Part shown: positions 57,755 through 64,000 of the stretch, piece by piece
Layout of the letters: the number at the start of each line of letters is the position of its first letter
How positions within the stretch are numbered: position 1 is the stretch's first letter
Assembly (NCBI RefSeq): GCF_016919165.1
Contig: NZ_JAFFPS010000057.1
Location: 186,001 to 250,000 of the forward strand
Direction of reading: 5' to 3'
Origin: Leptospira chreensis
Lineage (GTDB): Bacteria; Spirochaetota; Leptospiria; Leptospirales; Leptospiraceae
DNA: 64,000 nt
Notes under the pieces: model-generated
The model's database searches: none
The model's input: the letters and a program-made list of their open reading frames with translations, nothing else
What the model was told of the DNA's origin: nothing
Position numbers and translations under genes: made by a program

Positions 57755-58432
57755 TTATGAATTCGGAACCTGACTTCTTGCCTCTTTCAAGGTAGCAAGT
57801 TCACTTTTCCAAAGTTTTAAATCTTTTTCCGCTGAGGTCTTCGTATCCCCGGCCGGCTTTTTGTTTTCGATCCAATACTCTACCATTTGGATTCTCGATT
57901 CTAATTCATTGATCTTAAAATCGAAATAGGCTTTTTGAGTTTTTGCAGAAGGTCTGTCGGTCGCATTCGGTTCTTCTGCCGATGGTTTGTCGGACCACTT
58001 TTCCTTGGATATCGATGCAGAAAAACTGGCATCCATGGCAGTGAAAGAATCCAACATTTCGAGTTGTTCCTTTTCTTCCGCCTCTGTCATCCGAGTTTTG
58101 ATTTCGCGAGGAATGTAGAAGTTCTTTGGATACTTGGCCGCAAAATCTCTCCACTCCTCTTTGATCTCTTCCTTACGATTTGGTTTTTTCTCCAAAGCAA
58201 ACGGCCAAAGTACCTCAGCCTGTGCCAATTCCAATTCTTCTGGATTGGGAGCGTCGGCAAACTCTGGATCATCAAACAATGAATTGGCGTGACTTTCAGA
58301 ATTCCCGAAATCGGAATTGGTGACCTCAGTTTGTTTCGTTGTTTTATGAGAAGAAAACTTCCATATCGCAAAAGAAAACAAAACTAACAGAAATCCACAA
58401 ACCGAAATGATACCTATAAACCGTTTACTCAT
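57755..58432 (-). CDS. Uncharacterised membrane-anchored protein
   Basis: A 225-residue protein with one N-terminal transmembrane helix or signal anchor (about residues 5-26) and a charged, mainly helical rest, including Pro/Asp-rich acidic residues at 40-80 and a coiled-coil-like end (about 165-220). The role is unknown. It starts 12 bases after the GDSL hydrolase gene ends and is followed by a terminator, so it is the second gene of a two-gene unit. Lipase-specific foldases (LifO) also have an anchor plus helical body and follow their lipase, so a chaperone-like role is conceivable, though the sequence shows no Lif motif I recognise. Confidence 0.6.
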   Translation of the reverse strand: MSKRFIGIISVCGFLLVLFSFAIWKFSSHKTTKQTEVTNSDFGNSESHANSLFDDPEFADAPNPEELELAQAEVLWPFALEKKPNRKEEIKEEWRDFAAKYPKNFYIPREIKTRMTEAEEKEQLEMLDSFTAMDASFSASISKEKWSDKPSAEEPNATDRPSAKTQKAYFDFKINELESRIQMVEYWIENKKPAGDTKTSAEKDLKLWKSELATLKEARSQVPNS

Positions 58433-58444
58433 AGTCCTAACCTC

Positions 58445-59710
58445 TTAAGTAAAGATAGAAACAACCCAAGAAATTGCCTGACCAAAGATATTTTCTGTCA
58501 GGAATTTTTTCAAGTCCACTGGGTTTCTATTGAGTGAGTCGTAATACCAAGCTGTGTATTCGCTAACTTGTGGAATGGAATATCCATAACGATTGTTAAT
58601 TGATTTAATCAATTCATTCGCAAATAGAGAATGTCCATACATGTTCGGATGAACACCATCTAAACCAAAAACTCCGGGTTGGTTAGGAAGTGGCCAGTTG
58701 GCCCGAGCATTTCCAGGAGACCAACCAGAAGCACTACGAATGGGTCTTCCATTTTCTTTTAGGTCATCAAAAATCACACGTAAATCAGCCACAGCAAAAC
58801 GCATAGTTGCTGCTTGTGCTTTGATTTCGTTATTTAACATATTCAGAAAAGTGGAGATACTCGCAACTTCATTGGCATCAAGAACTTGGTTAGGATCCGA
58901 TACGGAATTTCTAAAGAAGGCTTTGAGTCCTGTGTAATTTGCACGTCCATTTGGATCTTTGTAATTTTCTAGAAATGCAATCGAAGTTACGTTAGGAACG
59001 GTAAATAAAACCCCACCTTGTAAACTTCCCATAGCAGACATTCGGCGAAAGAATTCACGGATATCTCTTTTAAATCTTGTTTCATCTAAACAATCTGTTG
59101 ATGTATGAAGTGCTGTACAAAGTACGTGGTTGGCTCCAGCCGATCCAAATAGGAAAGTTGGTTTTACTTTTTCCATAACTTGGGTTTGTGTTCCCGCATC
59201 TCTAAGTCCAAATCTGTGAAACTTATCTGGTTCTTGGCAATCAGCAACAGTCACCCAACGGTAAGTATACCAATACCATTTTGCCCAGTACCATTCTTTC
59301 TCTTGTTTGGTCGCAGTGATGTCTTCGCATTTACCGGAAGTTTTAAGAAGTGATGTATATTCAGCCCCAGTAATCCCCGCATGAGTGGGAAGAGAAACTG
59401 TGGATGCATTGCCACCAATAATACTTTCCGCAATACAGAAAATTCCGCAGTCCCATTTGAGTACATCTTCTAAGTTTACATAAGGCCCTTTCAGAACGTT
59501 GTAAGAAACGGAAGCACCTGCTTGTTTGGAAACCAAAACCGGATAGGCCCAGTCCTGTGTTTTTTTCTCTACGGTAACCCCAAAGAATCCATGGCTTAGG
59601 GAATCCCCGACAACCCCTACTCTTTGGAACATTTGGCTTTGTGTTTGTGCAGAGACAGATCCTGCGAAAACCAAGGACATTACAAGCCCTAGTGCTAGTT
59701 TTACGTTCAT
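58445..59710 (-). CDS. Secreted GDSL/SGNH hydrolase
   Basis: A 421-residue exported hydrolase. ATG 59710 follows a strong GGGAGG site and begins a signal peptide ending SVSAQ. Block I GDSLSHGF (about residue 35) provides the Ser nucleophile, [10 protein letters not shown] resembles the GxND block, and [13 protein letters not shown] near residue 355 supplies the Asp-His pair. Six or more Cys suggest disulfides. It probably cleaves esters of lipids or polysaccharides outside the inner membrane. It is divergent from the imelysin cluster; the two promoters share the 59.7-60.0 kb gap. Confidence 0.82.
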   Translation of the reverse strand: MNVKLALGLVMSLVFAGSVSAQTQSQMFQRVGVVGDSLSHGFFGVTVEKKTQDWAYPVLVSKQAGASVSYNVLKGPYVNLEDVLKWDCGIFCIAESIIGGNASTVSLPTHAGITGAEYTSLLKTSGKCEDITATKQEKEWYWAKWYWYTYRWVTVADCQEPDKFHRFGLRDAGTQTQVMEKVKPTFLFGSAGANHVLCTALHTSTDCLDETRFKRDIREFFRRMSAMGSLQGGVLFTVPNVTSIAFLENYKDPNGRANYTGLKAFFRNSVSDPNQVLDANEVASISTFLNMLNNEIKAQAATMRFAVADLRVIFDDLKENGRPIRSASGWSPGNARANWPLPNQPGVFGLDGVHPNMYGHSLFANELIKSINNRYGYSIPQVSEYTAWYYDSLNRNPVDLKKFLTENIFGQAISWVVSIFT

Positions 59711-59817
59711 ATTTCCTCCCAATCGGAACATTTTTAACATATTTTAAACAATTGCCATAATTTTGTGACTTTTTGAACGAGTGTCAAATAATTTATTTCC
59801 GAACCATTGAGATTTTT

Positions 59818-59830
59818 TGAACGAAGTTCA
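59818..59830. promoter_or_regulatory. TGAAC-N3-GTTCA dyad
   Basis: Perfect 5-3-5 inverted repeat in the divergent promoter region. A one-mismatch copy lies at 59909-59921, and a half-like element at 59774-59787. Candidate regulator site, kind unknown. Confidence 0.4.
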
Positions 59831-59908
59831 TCAATTCTCAAATCAAACCCGCCTGATAAATATCAAGTGAGAGAAAAATAAAACCATTTGCTCTCTAAAC
59901 CCCCTTTA

Positions 59909-59921
59909 TGAACGTTGTTTA
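59909..59921. promoter_or_regulatory. TGAAC-N3-GTTTA dyad, one mismatch
   Basis: Copy of the 59818 dyad, located directly before the Fur-type box. The same GAACGTTGTT core is found at 57615. Confidence 0.35.
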
Positions 59922-59927
59922 AATAAT

Positions 59928-59946
59928 AATGAGAATTATTCTCATT
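59928..59946. promoter_or_regulatory. Fur box of the imelysin cluster
   Basis: A perfect 19-bp palindrome AATGAGAAT-T-ATTCTCATT, a close match to the 7-1-7 form of iron-responsive Fur sites (TGAGAAT-N-ATTCTCA). It lies 20 bases before the imelysin start codon and just upstream of its ribosome-binding site. Confidence 0.82.
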
Positions 59947-59966
59947 TATAAAGGAGAGAACCCCAT

Positions 59967-61268
59967 ATGATGAAGTCGAAACGCACTCTTACATTCGTAC
60001 TTTCACTTGGACTTGTAATGAATTACTGTAGTCTTTTGGAACCAGAGAAAACCGATTCCAATAATATACTCGCAGCACTGGTCTTAGTCGGCACTGCCCC
60101 CAACCAATCCGCTTTTTTGGAGACCTACTCCCAAATTGCCTTTCAAAATTATAGCGATGCGTATACGGACGTGGTGGCCTTACGACAAAAGGTAACTGCT
60201 TTTACCGGCAAAGCTTCCCCGACTCTCGCGGAACTGAATGAAGTAAAGTCTTATTGGAGACGGGCCAGACGAAGTTACTTACAAACGGAAATCTTTCGTT
60301 TTAGTAAGGGACCTATCGACAACCCAGCACTTACCGATGGTGTAGAACTGGAACCTTTAATGAATGCATGGCCTTTGGATGAAGGTTATATTGATACTGT
60401 GATCCTGACTGGTACGATCACAAAACAAGGATTAATTGATGCAAACGGAGGGGACTGTGCTACCGGAACTTGTCCTGATGGAGATCCTGCAAAGAATATT
60501 TCGGTAGGTTGGCATGCCATTGAATACCTTTTGTGGGGAGCTGATGCAGCAAATAACTTCACACCGGGAACTACAATTACCCAAACCAATTTTACAACAG
60601 CCAATGGTAGTGGAAGTGCAGCAGCAAAACGTTCCGCTTATCTTTTGTATTCCACTGAGATTTTGGAGACACATCTCCTACAGTTGAAAAATGCATGGGA
60701 TCCTTCTCTTTCCACTTCCTATGTTTCTAAATTCAAATCCAGTTCCTCATCGTTTGAAAATATCCTTCGGGGGATTGCTCGTTTCTCTGGTGGAGAATGG
60801 GGTGGAGAAAGGATGACAGGTGTGTTTGGTGGGGAACAAGAAGAAGAACATTCTTGTTTTTCTGACAATACCAAAGCTGATTTTTATTACGATGCCAAAG
60901 GATTGGATAATCTTTATAATGGAACTTATACAGGTTCTAAAACCATCAATGGTTATGGATTAAAAAATCTTTTAGGAAATGAATCAACTTACATCAAAGA
61001 ACGAATTGCAACAGCAGAATTATTCTGCCTGAATGAATTCACTGAAGATGTATCTCTCAACCAAGCTTGTAATAGTTCCATCATTTCGAGTCGTTTTGAC
61101 CGAATGATTGCAACTGTGAACGTATCCGGCTCTGCGACAGAGAATGCTGATTACAATATCTTCCGTTACCAAATCCAACCAGCAGTACAAGAAATTGCAA
61201 AAGCTCTACAAAGATCGGCTGCCAGTTTCGGTGTCTCGATTGGAGATGATGGTTTAGTTCTCGAATAA
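59967..61268 (+). CDS. Imelysin family lipoprotein (M75), LruB-like
   Basis: A 433-residue lipoprotein (VMNYC lipobox, Cys 21) of the imelysin/EfeO-like family, helical and in two four-helix halves. The GxHxxE motif is intact as GWHAIE at residues 181-186, and a FSGGEWGGERM segment occurs near 270. Family members are iron-regulated periplasmic or surface proteins linked to iron uptake. Leptospiral LruB, an antigen linked to uveitis, is an imelysin-like lipoprotein, and this may be its homologue. A Fur box and AAGGAG precede the start. It is the first gene of an operon with the di-haem and second imelysin genes. Confidence 0.88.
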   Translation: MMKSKRTLTFVLSLGLVMNYCSLLEPEKTDSNNILAALVLVGTAPNQSAFLETYSQIAFQNYSDAYTDVVALRQKVTAFTGKASPTLAELNEVKSYWRRARRSYLQTEIFRFSKGPIDNPALTDGVELEPLMNAWPLDEGYIDTVILTGTITKQGLIDANGGDCATGTCPDGDPAKNISVGWHAIEYLLWGADAANNFTPGTTITQTNFTTANGSGSAAAKRSAYLLYSTEILETHLLQLKNAWDPSLSTSYVSKFKSSSSSFENILRGIARFSGGEWGGERMTGVFGGEQEEEHSCFSDNTKADFYYDAKGLDNLYNGTYTGSKTINGYGLKNLLGNESTYIKERIATAELFCLNEFTEDVSLNQACNSSIISSRFDRMIATVNVSGSATENADYNIFRYQIQPAVQEIAKALQRSAASFGVSIGDDGLVLE

Positions 61269-61289
61269 AAGAAAAATAAAAATAGAAAA

Positions 61290-62816
61290 ATGAAATTGAA
61301 ACACCTTATCCTAATCATCAGTCTCGGATTGATATTCCAATGCAAAAAAAATGATGATGAAAAGACGACGACTGCCCTTATCCTTGCTGCTATTCTATCC
61401 TCTCCCCAATGTTCTTCGGGAGATTTTTTAAACGATCCTTGTGAACAATTCAGTGGTGGAGATACTACCACGTTTGACTCCACTGAGTCTGCTTTTGATT
61501 TAGAAGCAGCCAATGTGGTGGATTCAAAACGTTCTATTGATTTCCAAGATGGAAATGCAAACTTCAATCGCACCTGGCTTCCTGCAGGAAATTCTTCTGT
61601 TGCAGGACTTGGACCTGTCTTTAACAACCGTTCGTGTCAAGGTTGTCATGTCAAAGATGGACGAGGACGACCCCCCGCCGATGGAACGAGTCTTAGTTCC
61701 ATGCTCCTTCGATTGAGTGTTTCCGGATCCAATCCTACGACAGGCGGACCACTTCCCTTGACCAACTTCGGTACCCAATTGAATACGGAAGGCATTTTGG
61801 AATTTGGAACCGGAACCCAAATTCCAAAAGAAGGAACTGTGGTGATCACGTATACAGAGGAAGCGGGAAATTTTCCTGATGGAGAAAGTTATTCACTCCG
61901 TAAGCCAAGTTATGCGATCACTTGGAATGTCGGAGGTGGTGCCACTCAAATCAATGTGGCAAATCCCGGACAACCTTATCATCCAACGGACAATGCCTCT
62001 GGTAGTTATTTGATTTCTCCAAGAACGGCACCCATCCTTCCGGGGCTTGGACTCCTCGAAGCTATCCCCGAAGCAACCATTAGGTCCTTTGCTGATGTAA
62101 GCGACTCTAATGGAGATGGAATTTCTGGAAAACCTAACATGGCTTGGGACACAACACAAGCAAAAGCATTCCTCGGAAGGTTTGGATGGAAAGCAAACCA
62201 ACCGAATTTAAACCATCAAAATGCCAGTGCCTTCCTGGGTGATATCGGACTCACCACTCCTGTTTTCCCGAGTGAAAACTGTGCCACTGGACAATCGGTT
62301 TGTACAGCAAGTCCTTCGGGGAATGGGGGAAGTCCAGAAATCTCAAACGAACGTTTAGCGCGAGTTACATTCTATACAAGTTTAGTCAGTGTGCCAGGAA
62401 GAAGAGGTTGGAGAACAGAAGATGTAAGAAAGGGAAAAGAATTATTCATTCAGATTGGATGTTCCTCTTGTCATATCCCTAGATTGAAAACGGGAAATCA
62501 TTTCATTTCAGAAATTGCCAACCAAGAAATACGACCTTATACCGATTTGCTCTTACATGATATGGGTGACGGTCTCAGTGACCACCGCTCCGATTTCTTA
62601 GCAACAGGGAATGAATGGAGAACCACTCCGCTCTGGGGACTTGGTCTCATTGAACGAGTCAATGGTCATGAACTTTTACTTCATGATGGAAGGGCGCGAG
62701 GCATGCAAGAAGCCATCCTTTGGCATGGTGGGGAAGGAGAACAAAGTAAAAACAATTACAAACAACTCCCGAAAGAATCGAGAACCAAAGTCCTTAGTTT
62801 TCTAAAATCTTTATGA
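61290..62816 (+). CDS. Di-haem oxidoreductase (DHOR/COG3488) lipoprotein
   Basis: A 508-residue PF06537 member with a lipobox LIFQC (Cys 18). Haem c motifs are CQGCH (residues 116-120) and CSSCH (391-395). A Ca-binding-like DSNGDGISG (near 275) and the terminal LLHDGRARGMQEAILWHGG are shared with the paralogue at 54190. In Pseudomonas, COG3488 proteins also lie next to imelysin genes. The stop overlaps the next start by 4 bases (ATGA). A role in oxidising or reducing iron at the cell surface is a plausible inference. Confidence 0.9.
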   Translation: MKLKHLILIISLGLIFQCKKNDDEKTTTALILAAILSSPQCSSGDFLNDPCEQFSGGDTTTFDSTESAFDLEAANVVDSKRSIDFQDGNANFNRTWLPAGNSSVAGLGPVFNNRSCQGCHVKDGRGRPPADGTSLSSMLLRLSVSGSNPTTGGPLPLTNFGTQLNTEGILEFGTGTQIPKEGTVVITYTEEAGNFPDGESYSLRKPSYAITWNVGGGATQINVANPGQPYHPTDNASGSYLISPRTAPILPGLGLLEAIPEATIRSFADVSDSNGDGISGKPNMAWDTTQAKAFLGRFGWKANQPNLNHQNASAFLGDIGLTTPVFPSENCATGQSVCTASPSGNGGSPEISNERLARVTFYTSLVSVPGRRGWRTEDVRKGKELFIQIGCSSCHIPRLKTGNHFISEIANQEIRPYTDLLLHDMGDGLSDHRSDFLATGNEWRTTPLWGLGLIERVNGHELLLHDGRARGMQEAILWHGGEGEQSKNNYKQLPKESRTKVLSFLKSL

Positions 62817-63949
62817 AAGTAACGAAAACCCTATCAAAATTTTTTATCTATGGATTCTATCTATTGTTATATAGTTGCGCCGTCCAATCAGATAAGGCTT
62901 CCGAAAAAGCAGAAATTCTCGGATTGGTGGATACGTATTTAAAGACCTATACTACTTCCAGTTTACTTGCTGATATATCAAACAACCTAATCATTCCTAA
63001 ATATAACAACTTAGACAGTAAGATATCGGCGTTACAAACAGCTGCTGCTACGTATACAGCCACACCCGATGTTACCAATTTAAACCTGGTTCGCAATGCT
63101 TGGATCGAAGCAGATTTTGCTTACAGACAAATAGAATGGGCTTATTTTGGACCGGCTTATATTCCTTATAATGTTTATTTATACTTGGATAGTTTTTCCA
63201 GAGCTTTTCCCATTGACCCCACATCCATTGAATCAAAAATCACTTCGAATCTAGCACCTAACGGACTCAGAGTGGACGGACTGGATGCCGTGGAGTATTT
63301 ACTTTTTAAGGATAATGTCGGAACAACGAATACTGCATTTGCCGATACCAATAGAAAAACCTATCTCACAAAACTCATCCAAGATATCAAAACCCAAACG
63401 AGTTTACTCCTTTTCCATTGGGATAAATCTAGAACCTCTTCCTTTTATTATTCCTTTACTAATGCAGGAAAAGGAAGTCGCGATTATCCGAATACGAAAG
63501 ACGGACTGACGGAGCTGACAAACCAAATCGTATTTTTTTGTAATACCATTGTTGATATCAAAATTGCAGAACCTTCAGGATTACGGGTCACAAATTTAGG
63601 TGTGAAGGATATCACAAAAGTAGAAACACCGTATGCCAACTTATCACTCGATTCCCTCTTACAAAACTTACAAGGCCTCTCCGATTTGGGCGATGTTGGC
63701 TTCTACCGATTTTTAGGACTTAGAAGTGAAACGGTGGTTCCCAGACTCAAAGAACAAATTAAAACCACAAGTGCATCCGTAACTTCTTTAAAAACAAAAT
63801 ACGGGACCTTCCAAAATGCCATTACCACAGGTGGTAGCGACGTCGAACTGATGTTAAATGAATTTAAAAAACTAAGAGTTCTCATCACAACAGAAGTGAT
63901 CAGTTCCCTTGGCGGCACCATCGGGGTGAGTTCAAATGATGGGGATTAA
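62813..63949 (+). CDS. Imelysin-like lipoprotein, second copy
   Basis: A 378-residue lipoprotein (LLYSC lipobox, Cys 22) with a helical imelysin-like fold. Where the first copy has GWHAIE, this one reads GLDAVE (residues 156-161), so the motif His is replaced by Asp while Gly and Glu are kept. Other family landmarks (SNLAPNGLRVDG, EYLLFKD) are present. It overlaps the di-haem gene and is in turn overlapped by the next gene start. It may form a complex with the first copy. Confidence 0.82.
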   Translation: MKVTKTLSKFFIYGFYLLLYSCAVQSDKASEKAEILGLVDTYLKTYTTSSLLADISNNLIIPKYNNLDSKISALQTAAATYTATPDVTNLNLVRNAWIEADFAYRQIEWAYFGPAYIPYNVYLYLDSFSRAFPIDPTSIESKITSNLAPNGLRVDGLDAVEYLLFKDNVGTTNTAFADTNRKTYLTKLIQDIKTQTSLLLFHWDKSRTSSFYYSFTNAGKGSRDYPNTKDGLTELTNQIVFFCNTIVDIKIAEPSGLRVTNLGVKDITKVETPYANLSLDSLLQNLQGLSDLGDVGFYRFLGLRSETVVPRLKEQIKTTSASVTSLKTKYGTFQNAITTGGSDVELMLNEFKKLRVLITTEVISSLGGTIGVSSNDGD

Positions 63950-64000
63950 AAACTTACTCCAACCAGTCCCTTCTCTTTCCCTACATTTTTTTAGGATTGG
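63936..64000 (+). CDS. Probable HTTM (vitamin K-dependent carboxylase-like) protein, 5' end
   Basis: A reading frame starting at ATG 63936 (or 63939), overlapping the stop of the imelysin-like gene in another frame, runs off the right edge. The first 20 or so residues (KNLLQPVPSLSLHFFRIG) resemble the start of HTTM / vitamin K-dependent gamma-carboxylase-like membrane proteins, which begin with a similar PV-xxSLxxFRI helix. The context of an imelysin operon supports it. Too short to be certain. Confidence 0.45.
   Translation, partial: MMGIKNLLQPVPSLSLHFFRI

Overview
The window reads as chromosomal DNA of a spirochaete of the genus Leptospira, probably a free-living member. The evidence is the gene families present: many lipoproteins with loose lipoboxes (FSTSC, IFQC, FMINC, FVTFC), a TP_0789-type LolA-like protein, a DUF1577-like protein, an imelysin-like lipoprotein resembling leptospiral LruB, and a moderately AT-rich composition. 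Almost every base is coding. I see no tRNA, rRNA, CRISPR array, insertion sequence or phage gene.

Layout. (1) 1-6.6 kb: the end of ispG, a DUF2339/DUF3999 membrane pair, an alkB-type hydroxylase with its TetR regulator, then a gene-poor stretch with a 17-bp tandem repeat, and a DUF1499 lipoprotein. (2) 6.6-17.9 kb (minus): carB, a sulfatase-fold membrane enzyme, and a bacterial alpha-2-macroglobulin gene interrupted by two in-frame stop codons. (3) 18-27 kb (minus): a complete kdpABCDE potassium-uptake locus followed by an outer-membrane barrel gene. That gene carries the same direct-repeat element at the same distance from its start as kdpA. (4) 27-38.8 kb: three linked uncharacterised genes, a small Cys-rich lipoprotein, guaB - LolA-like - rsmE, a DUF1577/PilZ-like protein, a B12-type radical SAM protein, an EAL/YkuI-type protein and a 54-residue lipoprotein.

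(5) 38.8-50.8 kb: tmk, a methyltransferase, then a zinc-uptake operon (lipoprotein - outer-membrane protein - znuA - znuC - znuB). Upstream of the operon is a perfect Fur-family-type 7-1-7 dyad. Two further copies of the dyad precede a COG0523/CobW zinc-chaperone GTPase gene at 49.6 kb, so the two loci probably form one Zur regulon. Between them lie an amidohydrolase, an acyl-CoA dehydrogenase and a chemotaxis receptor. (6) 51-54 kb: small stress or metabolic enzymes and a HEAT-repeat lipoprotein. (7) 54-64 kb: a di-haem oxidoreductase paired with an RCC1-repeat lipoprotein, a secreted GDSL hydrolase, and a Fur-box-controlled iron cluster (imelysin lipoprotein - di-haem oxidoreductase - imelysin-like lipoprotein - probable HTTM protein) that runs off the right edge.

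The theme of the window is inorganic-ion homeostasis (K+, Zn2+, Fe), each with its own cis-element visible in the DNA. The most promising leads are the shared zinc operator with its uncharacterised envelope proteins, the shared Kdp-type element on an outer-membrane gene, a perfect hairpin spanning the kdpD stop and kdpE start codons, and the iron-regulated imelysin/di-haem cluster. All functional statements come from motif reading; no database search was run.
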